A stretch of DNA of 12,731 nucleotides from NCBI GenBank assembly GCA_035552275.1, contig DASZLR010000301.1:1-12731 (forward strand). Reading direction: 5' to 3'. How positions within the stretch are numbered: the first letter of the stretch is position 1; every line of letters starts with the position of its first letter. Below are positions 7,427 through 12,591 of the stretch, one piece after another. The translations under genes and the position numbers were made by a program. The DNA comes from DASVLX01 sp035552275. Lineage in GTDB: Bacteria; Actinomycetota; Actinomycetes; Mycobacteriales; Pseudonocardiaceae. Under the pieces are notes generated by a model. The model saw only the letters and a list, made by a program, of their open reading frames with translations. It searched no databases and was not told the origin of the DNA.

Positions 7427-7437
7427 GGCGCCGGTCG

Positions 7438-7698
7438 CTACTTGACGAAGGCGAACAGCAGGATGGCGGCGAAGGCGACGTTGATGAAGTAGTTACCTTC
7501 GGCGAACGCCACCGTCAGGATGAACGGCGTGAACAGCCGGCCTTGCGCCTCGGGCTGCCGAGCGACACCGGCCACGAGCTGGCTACCAGCCAGACCGTCA
7601 CCGATACTCGCGCCAGCCGCACCACCCGCGAGCACCAGGCCACCGCCGATGTAGGCGCCGGCGTCGGCGATCGCCGAGTTGAGGTTGTCCGCTGCCAT
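7438..7698 (-). CDS. atpE: F1Fo ATP synthase subunit c (c-ring proteolipid)
   Basis: Subunit c forms the rotating proton-carrying ring in the membrane. The 86-residue product is a two-helix hairpin: a glycine-rich first helix (GGGLVLAGGAAGASIGDG, 18-35), the polar loop ARQPEAQGR (46-54) that contacts gamma and epsilon, and a second helix with the essential carboxylate E67 in AFAEGNYFIN. D34, equivalent to mycobacterial D28, is also present. A purine-rich leader, AAGGGAG (7703-7709, 4 bases from the ATG) with a second AAGGA (7711-7715), fits the high translation expected for a subunit needed in many copies. The 77 bases between atpB and atpE contain only this leader. No odd features. Confidence 0.97.
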   Translation of the reverse strand: MAADNLNSAIADAGAYIGGGLVLAGGAAGASIGDGLAGSQLVAGVARQPEAQGRLFTPFILTVAFAEGNYFINVAFAAILLFAFVK

Positions 7699-7702
7699 GA
7701 CT

Positions 7703-7709
7703 CTCCCTT
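7703..7709 (-). promoter_or_regulatory. Strong purine-rich ribosome-binding region of atpE
   Basis: AAGGGAG lies 4 bases before the atpE ATG, with a second AAGGA at 7711-7715. Tandem purine blocks are not seen before the other atp genes here, and they fit the need for several c copies per complex. Confidence 0.6.
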
Positions 7710-7775
7710 TTCCTTATGCCAGTGGTTGATCTGGGGTGATCTAGGTCGTTGACTTCGGTTTCGACGGCCGAGCGA

Positions 7776-8516
7776 TCAGTGTTCCTCCCGCAGCTCGGTC
7801 GCCTGACTGAAGTAGATGATCGTCAGCAACGCGAAGATGAATGCCTGCACCGCGCCGATGAACAGGTCGAAGAGCTTCCAGCCGCCGTTGAGCGCCCAAC
7901 CGACGTAGGGCGGCAGCAAAGCGGCGATCACTTCGATCATCAGGGCGCCGGCGAACAGGTTGCCGAACAGCCGCAGGGCGTGCGACATCAGGCCGCTGAT
8001 CTCCTCGATGATCCACATCGGAGCAAGCGCGGCCTGGTGGCCCTTGACCACGTGCACGATCTGCCGGCCAAGTCCGTGGTGCCGTTTCGCGCCGGCGGCG
8101 TGCTTCCACACGAACACCAGCAGGGCCAACGGGTACACCAGGTTCACGTCGGAGGTGGGCGGGGGCAGCACGTCCGTTCCGCCGATGTGCAGCGGCAGCG
8201 CCCCCAGCCAGTTACAAATCAACAGGAACATGAACAAGATCAGCGTGAACGGCACCAGATAGGGCGCCGTGCGCACGCCGATCGTCGCCTCGATCTGGTC
8301 GCGCAGGAATTTGGTGACCGTCTCGAAGAAGAGTTGGACGCCGTTCGGCACGCCCGAGGTGATCCGGATCCGCACGAAGAGGCCAACCGCGATGAGGATC
8401 ACCGAGGCGACGATCGTGGAAGTGACGGTGTCGGAGTTCAGCGTCAACCCGAGAATATGCCACTGCGGGTGGTCGCCCACATTGATGTTGATCGAGGCAA
8501 GGAATGGCCGGGTCAT
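7776..8516 (-). CDS. atpB: F1Fo ATP synthase subunit a
   Basis: Subunit a forms the two proton half-channels beside the c-ring. The 246-residue, mainly hydrophobic protein has about five to six membrane helices. It carries the expected PPPTSDVN loop (118-125) and the essential arginine R182 in SHALRLFGNLFAG (178-190). The last conserved helix is FIGAVQAFIFALLTIIY (219-235), with Q224 at the position of the functional Gln in E. coli. Its ATG (8514-8516) overlaps the atpI stop as ATGA, indicating translational coupling. Length and all key residues are normal for actinobacteria. Confidence 0.97.
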   Translation of the reverse strand: MTRPFLASININVGDHPQWHILGLTLNSDTVTSTIVASVILIAVGLFVRIRITSGVPNGVQLFFETVTKFLRDQIEATIGVRTAPYLVPFTLILFMFLLICNWLGALPLHIGGTDVLPPPTSDVNLVYPLALLVFVWKHAAGAKRHHGLGRQIVHVVKGHQAALAPMWIIEEISGLMSHALRLFGNLFAGALMIEVIAALLPPYVGWALNGGWKLFDLFIGAVQAFIFALLTIIYFSQATELREEH

Positions 8517-8923
8517 CGCTTGCGGAGCTCCTTCACTACCGGCAACGCGGTGTGCGCGACATTGATGAACTGGTAAATCGCCAACCCGAAGAACACGCCA
8601 AGCCCATCGGGCCGGATGAAGATGCCCAGTGCCACCGCGATGGCGGTGATCATCAGCAATCGCCGGGCGGAGTAGATGCCGACCGCCTTCTTCGTCGGGT
8701 TCTCCTTGGCGATGACCTTGACGACGTCTCGCTGCAACAGCCGACTGTTGAACAGCCCGAGGCCGAGTCCGATACAGCCGAGAATGCCCATCACGATGTG
8801 TCCGAGCACAGCGGTAACGATCAGGCCGACGACGCCCACCACAGCGGAGATCAGCAACGGCCTGCGCAGGCTCATGACCGTTGACGCGGAGACTTTCGCC
8901 GCCGCCGCTTGCAAGGCTGACAC
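8513..8923 (-). CDS. atpI: AtpI family ATP synthase assembly membrane protein
   Basis: The 136-residue product has four predicted membrane helices (about 23-41, 43-58, 88-104, 107-124), separated by a basic loop (RLLQRDVVKVIAKENPTKKA). Size, topology and position directly before atpB match AtpI/Rv1303-type proteins, which assist c-ring assembly and Mg2+ supply in better-studied bacteria. The frame is open upstream to 9058, but that would overlap the atpZ-like gene. GTG at 8921-8923 is preferred because GAGG (8931-8934) lies 7 bases upstream and the gene then starts 20 bases after the previous stop. ATG 8873-8875 is a weaker alternative with no ribosome site. Sequence conservation in this family is low, so the call rests largely on topology and position. 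Confidence 0.88.
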   Translation of the reverse strand: MSALQAAAAKVSASTVMSLRRPLLISAVVGVVGLIVTAVLGHIVMGILGCIGLGLGLFNSRLLQRDVVKVIAKENPTKKAVGIYSARRLLMITAIAVALGIFIRPDGLGVFFGLAIYQFINVAHTALPVVKELRKR

Positions 8924-8930
8924 GATGAGA

Positions 8931-8934
8931 CCTC
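8931..8934 (-). promoter_or_regulatory. Shine-Dalgarno site that fixes the atpI start
   Basis: GAGG on the minus strand, 7 bases before GTG 8923. It supports this start over the longer frame reaching 9058. Confidence 0.55.
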
Positions 8935-8943
8935 GACCTCGGG

Positions 8944-9144
8944 TTACCAGAACTTTCGGAACTTTACGTAGACGTGATAGGACGCTGCGGCGATACCGGT
9001 GGCCAAGCCGACAAACACGAAGATGGGCAAGGTGTGCAAACGTCGGTCTACGAACCATCCCAGCAACATGCCGCCCGCCACCATGACTGCCATTGCCGAG
9101 CCAACCTGGACCAGACTCCAGATGCTCGGCGGCTTATCGGCCAT
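8944..9144 (-). CDS. AtpZ-like (AtpZ/AtpI family) small membrane protein
   Basis: The 66-residue product has two membrane helices (about 10-31, LVQVGSAMAVMVAGGMLLGWFVD, and 38-58, LPIFVFVGLATGIAAASYHVY) with a short DRRLHTLP turn between them and a basic tail (KFRKFW). This is the hairpin architecture of AtpZ / ATPase gene 1 proteins, including the G-x-x-x-G-W-x-x-D pattern at the end of helix 1 and the glycine in helix 2. It is the first gene of the atp operon as laid out here and sits 20 bases before atpI. The ATG at 9142-9144 has only a weak GGTAGG upstream, next to a hairpin. Its likely role is helping c-ring or Fo assembly, or Mg2+/Ca2+ handling, with AtpI; this is known from family members and not shown here. 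Confidence 0.88.
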   Translation of the reverse strand: MADKPPSIWSLVQVGSAMAVMVAGGMLLGWFVDRRLHTLPIFVFVGLATGIAAASYHVYVKFRKFW

Positions 9145-9156
9145 GGGTCGGCCTAC

Positions 9157-9173
9157 CGGGTCTCTACGACCCG
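9157..9173 (-). promoter_or_regulatory. Leader hairpin just upstream of the atpZ-like start
   Basis: On the minus strand, CGGGTC-GTAGA-GACCCG forms a perfect 6-bp stem with a 5-base loop, 12 bases before the ATG. The 5' arm (GGGTCG) could instead pair with CGACCC (9145-9150), which touches the start codon. The two pairings exclude each other, so this may affect translation start. No experimental support is visible. Confidence 0.35.
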
Positions 9174-9183
9174 CGCGAGACGA

Positions 9184-9270
9184 TCACTCAAAGGGCAGCA
9201 ACTCCTCGTCGGTCTGGGCAACAGTGTCTAGGCCAACGGCGTGAAACGCGCTTTCGAGGGCACGATTCAC
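9184..9270 (-). CDS. Candidate short leader ORF upstream of the atp operon
   Basis: A 28-codon ORF starts at GTG 9268-9270 and ends 39 bases before the atpZ-like gene. It begins VNRALESAF and ends DEELLPFE. A very good GGAGGAAG lies directly before it, but GGAGG is only 3 bases from the GTG, closer than usual. In another frame the same site would serve an 11-codon ORF (GTG at 9261-9263, stop at 9228-9230) with better spacing. About two thirds of codons end in G or C, lower than in the real genes nearby. It could be a small protein, a translated leader that couples to atpZ, or chance. Confidence 0.2.
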   Translation of the reverse strand: MNRALESAFHAVGLDTVAQTDEELLPFE

Positions 9271-9404
9271 CTTCCTCCGACCTCATCGGGGGATGCCGAA
9301 CGGTATCACAGCTCCCGACTCGTCCGAGTGAACAGTGCGCCAACCCAGACGAACCAGACAGTGCCGTGGTTTCCACTCTCTAAGTTACCGGACGGTCATC
9401 ACGT

Positions 9405-9421
9405 TGGAGCCAGCGGCCCCA
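9405..9421 (-). terminator. Possible hairpin after wecA
   Basis: On the minus strand, TGGGGCC-GCT-GGCTCCA can form a 7-bp stem (one G-U pair) with a 3-base loop, 65 bases after the wecA stop. No T-run follows, so it is at best an atypical actinobacterial terminator or an mRNA 3'-end structure. Confidence 0.25.
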
Positions 9422-9485
9422 CCCTGACCAGCGACATCACAGGTCCGCACGATTCCGTGACCGATCCAGTCAACTCTTGTCATGA

Positions 9486-10640
9486 TCATTCGTGGCGCAG
9501 GTCACGAATCCTCGGCACGACGGTGACAAGCAGGGCCAACACCAGGCCGACCACGATCCCCCAGATGACGACCACGACGTCGAACAAGGTCAGCGCCACC
9601 GCGCCGAACGCGATCACCGCGGCCCACAAGTAGATCAACAGCACCGCCCGGCGCTGCGAGTGCCCGATCTCCAGCAGCCGGTGGTGCAGGTGCATCTTGT
9701 CGGCGTGGAACGGGCTCTGGCCGCGTCGGGTCCGCCGGATCACCGCCATCAGCAGGTCCAGCAGCGGCACGAAGAGCACCGCCGCGACCACCAGCATCGG
9801 GGCCAACAACGCCAGTTCGGCTCGGGGACCGTTGCTGGCCGCCTGGATCCGACCCGACGCCGAAGTGCTCGCGGCCGCCAGCATCAGGCCGATCAGCATC
9901 GACCCGGAGTCGCCCATGAAGATCCGCGCCGGCTGGAAGTTGTGCGGCAGGAAGCCGAGGCAGGCCCCGGCCAGGGTCGCCGCGATCAGCACCGGCGGGT
10001 AGCTGAGCACGTTGCCGCCGGAGTTCTGCAGCAGCCCCAGGGAAAACGTGAAGGTCGCGACCGCCGAGATCAGCCCGACCCCGGCGGCGAGCCCGTCCAG
10101 GCCGTCCACGAAGTTCATCGCGTTGGCCATCGCGACGACCAGCAGCACGGTGAGCAGGCCGCCCTCATTCTGGTCCAGCACCAGCAGCGAGCCGATGTTG
10201 CTGCCCCAGGGCACCCAGAAGTCCACCCACTGAAGACCCAGCAGGACGAGCAGACCCGCGGCCGTGGTCTGGCCGGCGGCCTTGGTGAGCGAGTCCAGTT
10301 CGAATCGGTCGTCCAGCGCGCCGACCAGCACGATCAGCCCGCCGCCGACGAGCACCGCGACCGGGTCGAGGGAATACTCGAAGGACCGGCGCAACACCGG
10401 AAGCTGGTGCGCGACAAGCATTCCGCCGACGACACCGAAGTACATCGCGATGCCGCCCATCCGCGGCATCGGCACCACGTGCACGTCCCGGGCGCGTGGC
10501 GCGGCGACCGCGCCGATCCGGAACGCGAAGATCCGGACCAGACCGGTCAACAGGAATGTCACCGTGGCGGCGGTGAGCAGGACCAGCAAATACTCCCGGA
10601 CCGGCAGACCGGCCGGCGTGGCGTCGGAGAGCGAACCCAC
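9486..10640 (-). CDS. wecA: Polyprenyl-phosphate GlcNAc-1-phosphate transferase (WecA/Rfe)
   Basis: This multi-pass membrane enzyme transfers GlcNAc-1-phosphate from UDP-GlcNAc to polyprenyl (decaprenyl) phosphate. In mycolata and relatives it is the first step of the arabinogalactan linker unit. The 384-residue product has about 10-11 hydrophobic helices and the family motifs in order: PMPRMGGIAMY (57-67), the Mg2+-binding Asp pair in GALDDRFELD (107-116), NFVDGLDGLA (176-185), IFMGDSGSMLIG (240-251) and the cytoplasmic HADKMHLHHRLL (312-323). The His/Lys-rich last motif marks the WecA/TagO branch of the MraY superfamily. GTG 10638-10640 starts 4 bases after the tsaC stop without its own clear ribosome site, so it is coupled to tsaC. 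This order (sua5-rfe-atp) is the standard actinobacterial one. Confidence 0.94.
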   Translation of the reverse strand: MGSLSDATPAGLPVREYLLVLLTAATVTFLLTGLVRIFAFRIGAVAAPRARDVHVVPMPRMGGIAMYFGVVGGMLVAHQLPVLRRSFEYSLDPVAVLVGGGLIVLVGALDDRFELDSLTKAAGQTTAAGLLVLLGLQWVDFWVPWGSNIGSLLVLDQNEGGLLTVLLVVAMANAMNFVDGLDGLAAGVGLISAVATFTFSLGLLQNSGGNVLSYPPVLIAATLAGACLGFLPHNFQPARIFMGDSGSMLIGLMLAAASTSASGRIQAASNGPRAELALLAPMLVVAAVLFVPLLDLLMAVIRRTRRGQSPFHADKMHLHHRLLEIGHSQRRAVLLIYLWAAVIAFGAVALTLFDVVVVIWGIVVGLVLALLVTVVPRIRDLRHE

Positions 10641-10644
10641 CGCG

Positions 10645-11292
10645 TCAGGCTAGTCCGACGGAAACACCGACGACCTCGGCCACCGCGTCCCGGGTGACCG
10701 CGCCCTCGCGCAGCAGCCGGGGCGTCCCGCTGGTCAGGTCGACGATGGTGGACGGCACGGCGTCACCGGCCGGGCCGCCGTCCAGGTAGACCTCGACGGT
10801 GTCGGCGAGTTGGTCCGTTGCCTCGGCGACCGTGGCAGCCGGTGGGTGGCCGCTGCGGTTGGCGCTGGACTGGGCGATCGGGCCGACCTCGCGCAGCATT
10901 TCCAGCGCGACCGGGTGCAGCGGCATCCGCACGCTGACCGTTCCCCTGGTGTCGCCGAGATCCCACGCCAGCGAGGACGCCTGCGGCAGCACGATGGACA
11001 GCCCGCCCGGCCAGAACGCCTCGATCAGATCCTGCGCCGGCCGGGGCACCGCGCGGACCAGCCCGTGCACGGTGTCCCACGAGCCGACCAGCACGGACAA
11101 CGGCATGTCCCGGCCGCGGCCCTTGGCCTCGAACAGCGCGCTGACTCCGGTGGCGTCGAAGGCGTCGCAGCCGATGCCGTACACCGTGTCCGTCGGGAAG
11201 ACGACCAGCCGGGACGAGCGGAGGGCGCCGGCGGCCGCCGCCAGGCCCGCCGTCCGTTGGTCCGGGCGGTCGCAGTCGTAGACCGTGCTCAC
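10645..11292 (-). CDS. tsaC: L-threonylcarbamoyladenylate synthase (TsaC/Sua5/YrdC family)
   Basis: The enzyme uses threonine, bicarbonate and ATP to make threonylcarbamoyl-AMP, the donor for the t6A37 modification of ANN-decoding tRNAs. The 215-residue product covers the YrdC fold only, without the extra Sua5 C-terminal domain. Motifs are VFPTDTVYGIG (31-41), KGRGRDMPLSVLV (57-69; the usual P after KxR is G), FWPGGLSIVLP (93-103), SSANRSGHPPA (142-152), GDAVPSTIVDL (176-186) and RLLREGAV (192-199). The frame runs open far upstream to 11772, but that part overlaps another gene; GTG 11290-11292 is chosen because the family N-terminus STVYDC starts there and AGGA lies 9 bases upstream. In many actinobacteria prmC precedes this gene; here it is replaced by a different gene. 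Confidence 0.94.
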   Translation of the reverse strand: MSTVYDCDRPDQRTAGLAAAAGALRSSRLVVFPTDTVYGIGCDAFDATGVSALFEAKGRGRDMPLSVLVGSWDTVHGLVRAVPRPAQDLIEAFWPGGLSIVLPQASSLAWDLGDTRGTVSVRMPLHPVALEMLREVGPIAQSSANRSGHPPAATVAEATDQLADTVEVYLDGGPAGDAVPSTIVDLTSGTPRLLREGAVTRDAVAEVVGVSVGLA

Positions 11293-11317
11293 GAACAGTG
11301 ATCCTGCCACTTCGCGT

Positions 11318-11965
11318 TCAGACCAGGAGCGGCAGCAGGGCGTGCCGGCGGCGCAGCACCGCGCCATAGCGGGCGTCCAGCCGGAGCCAGGCATCGGTCG
11401 CGGTGACCCGAACTGTCGCCGCAGGCTCTGGAGCAGCATCTTCCGGTCCGAGGAAACCCATGCCGGACAAGGCGAACAGGCAGCGCATCGGCACCTTGAC
11501 GTCCAGCCCGGAGCCGCTGACGGTAAGCACGTCCTGGTCGAGCAGCGAGGCCGGCAGTCCGCCCTGCGGGCCGGGATTGTCACGGGCGACGGCGATGCCG
11601 CGCTCGGCGAGATCGGCGACCACCCGGACCGGCAGGTCGTCCACAACGTGCCAGCCCTTGGCCGGTGGCAGCGCGGCGCGCCACAGCATGTCCTGCGCGG
11701 GGCCGGGATCCAGCCGCTCGCCACCGACAATGGCGAGGGCCGCGAGCAGTTCGTTGCCGGACACGGTGACATCCGCCGGCGACACGTTGCCCCGCACGGT
11801 TCGGGTGGCCAGCACGTCGAACGGGGTGGTGGCCCAGGCGTCCACCAGATTCTCGCCGCGGGCCCGCAGCCGCAGCACCGTCTGCTGGTCCAGCCGGACG
11901 GCCCGCGCCACGAACGCGCCGAGATCGTCGCGGTCGGCCGGGTCGGGGACGATCAGCTCAGGCAT
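11318..11965 (-). CDS. Conserved actinobacterial protein of unknown function (Rv2474c-like)
   Basis: The 215-residue soluble protein begins MPELIVPDPADRDDLGAF and has no membrane helix or signal peptide. Visible features are an Arg/Leu-rich early helix (VRLDQQTVLRLRARGENL, 23-40), a strand region VLATRTVRGN (51-60), a central PPAKGWHVVDDLPVRVV (100-116) and a basic C-terminus (RYGAVLRRRHALLPLLV). I recognise it only as the companion of a small thioesterase in actinobacterial genomes, which I recall as the Rv2474c/Rv2475c pair in M. tuberculosis. The ATG at 11963-11965 overlaps the thioesterase gene by 8 bases, implying coupling; an in-frame ATG at 11984-11986 is an alternative with no better ribosome site. 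It lies 25 bases upstream of tsaC. Function is unknown; pairing suggests a role with the thioesterase. Confidence 0.8.
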   Translation of the reverse strand: MPELIVPDPADRDDLGAFVARAVRLDQQTVLRLRARGENLVDAWATTPFDVLATRTVRGNVSPADVTVSGNELLAALAIVGGERLDPGPAQDMLWRAALPPAKGWHVVDDLPVRVVADLAERGIAVARDNPGPQGGLPASLLDQDVLTVSGSGLDVKVPMRCLFALSGMGFLGPEDAAPEPAATVRVTATDAWLRLDARYGAVLRRRHALLPLLV

Positions 11966-12431
11966 CCTGGCCGTCCGATGCCCCATCCGAGGTGACGGTC
12001 TCCGGCGTCACGGTCTCCGACCGATAGCGCGCCAGGAAACTCCGTTCGCCAGCGGTGAGTCGACGCGGGCGGGCAGCCGCGAGATCATAGGGAACCATCA
12101 GGGTCTCCGCGGTGGCGATGATCGCACTGTCACTCCTTGCTCCACTATGGACGGTGTAGTCCAGGGTGAAGGACGCCGCTCGGAGGTCACGGGCCCGCAC
12201 CTCGACCCGAACAATGTCGCCGTTGACCACCAACGGAGTGTGGTAGTCGACCGCCAGTCGGGCCACCACGACGCCGTGCGCCAGGTCGAGTGTGCCGTTG
12301 TGGGCCGCGTCGGCGAACAACAGCTCGACGCGGGCCTCCTCCAGCAACGTGACCATGTTGGCGTGATTCACGTGCCCGAACGCGTCCATGTCCGACCAGC
12401 GCGGCCGAACCTCGGTGACGAACACACTCAC
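11958..12431 (-). CDS. Hotdog-fold acyl-CoA thioesterase (4HBT family)
   Basis: The 157-residue product belongs to the single-hotdog thioesterases that hydrolyse acyl-CoA (or acyl-carrier) thioesters in the cytoplasm. The N-terminal motif RWSDMDAFGHVNHANMVTLLEEAR (11-34) is the 4HBT signature, with D16 as the likely catalytic acid and the central hotdog helix following. DYHTPLVVNGDIVRVEV (62-78) is the usual following strand pair, and the C-terminus is a poorly conserved tail. GTG 12429-12431 is well supported by GGGAGG (12440-12445) 8 bases upstream. It is the first gene of the leftward cluster ending with wecA. The substrate cannot be told from sequence; the closest known relatives in actinobacteria are described as fatty acyl-CoA thioesterases. 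Confidence 0.92.
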   Translation of the reverse strand: MSVFVTEVRPRWSDMDAFGHVNHANMVTLLEEARVELLFADAAHNGTLDLAHGVVVARLAVDYHTPLVVNGDIVRVEVRARDLRAASFTLDYTVHSGARSDSAIIATAETLMVPYDLAAARPRRLTAGERSFLARYRSETVTPETVTSDGASDGQDA

Positions 12432-12470
12432 CCCAGCATCCTCCCGGCCTCGCCCTGCGTGGATGCCGTG

Positions 12471-12476
12471 AGCCTA
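12471..12476 (-). promoter_or_regulatory. Possible -10 element of the thioesterase gene
   Basis: TAGGCT on the minus strand fits the actinobacterial TANNNT -10 pattern and would give a leader of roughly 30 bases before GTG 12431. I see no good -35 at 16-18 bases upstream, so this is tentative. Confidence 0.25.
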
Positions 12477-12506
12477 TTACGTCCCGTTCATACCCCGAGT
12501 CCGCCA

Positions 12507-12560
12507 GCATCACTCGGCGTGTCGAACGTTCGTTCGATGTATCACCCGATCGAGTGATGC
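12507..12560. repeat. 10-bp perfect inverted repeat flanking the LexA box
   Basis: GCATCACTCG (12507-12516) and CGAGTGATGC (12551-12560) are exact reverse complements separated by 34 bases that contain the LexA site. The arms could form a hairpin or be half-sites for a regulator. One such repeat somewhere in a window this size is not very unlikely by chance; its location is what makes it notable. Confidence 0.5.
12522..12537. promoter_or_regulatory. LexA/SOS box (perfect actinobacterial consensus)
   Basis: The 16 bases TCGAACGTTCGTTCGA match the mycobacterial/Gram-positive SOS box TCGAAC-N4-GTTCGA with no mismatch. It lies 54 bases before the HNH endonuclease start and 90 bases before the divergent thioesterase start. 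A weak TATCAC (12540-12545) follows, so LexA bound here would cover the -35/spacer region of a rightward promoter. From known mycobacterial work, 13E12/DUF222 genes are among LexA targets, which fits this position. Confidence 0.8.
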
Positions 12561-12583
12561 GCGGTGATCCATTCGCGGTGATC
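12560..12583 (+). repeat. 10-bp tandem direct repeat in the HNH gene leader
   Basis: CGCGGTGATC occurs at 12560-12569 and again at 12574-12583, a 14-bp period with CATT between, ending 8 bases before the start codon. A third GTGAT lies at 12554-12558. The role is unknown; it could bind a protein or be duplication debris. Confidence 0.5.
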
Positions 12584-12591
12584 ATGGAGTT

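Larger units (their letters stand above)
9145..9485 (-). other. 341-bp region between wecA and the atp operon (probable 5' leader and promoter region)
   Basis: No conventional gene fits here on either strand. On the minus strand, from wecA toward atpZ, I see a TTGACT (no good -10 at 16-18 bases), a short GC hairpin (9405-9421), a TAACTT that could be a -10 without a -35, a strong GGAGG (9274-9278) with two short ORFs behind it, and a hairpin 12 bases before the atpZ start. The promoter of the atp operon probably lies here, but I cannot place it. Base composition is less GC-rich than the flanking genes. Confidence 0.55.

Noticed and set aside
8924..9058. Upstream in-frame extension of atpI
   Set aside because: It would overlap the atpZ-like gene and adds an Arg-rich sequence; GTG 8923 with GAGG fits better.
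9318..9329. ACTCG-TC-CGAGT short inverted repeat in the wecA-atp gap
   Set aside because: Five-base arms with a two-base spacer are common by chance in GC-rich DNA and cannot form a stable hairpin.
9350..9385. GGAAAC ... GTTC on the minus strand as an ECF sigma-factor promoter
   Set aside because: The spacing between the two elements (about 14-15 bases) is shorter than the 16-18 of known ECF promoters.
9440..9480. TTGACT on the minus strand after wecA as a housekeeping -35
   Set aside because: No A/T-rich -10 hexamer occurs 16-18 bases downstream.
11293..11772. Upstream in-frame extension of tsaC
   Set aside because: It overlaps the unknown gene in another frame, gives a Cys/Pro/Arg-rich sequence unlike the family, and a supported GTG start exists at 11292.
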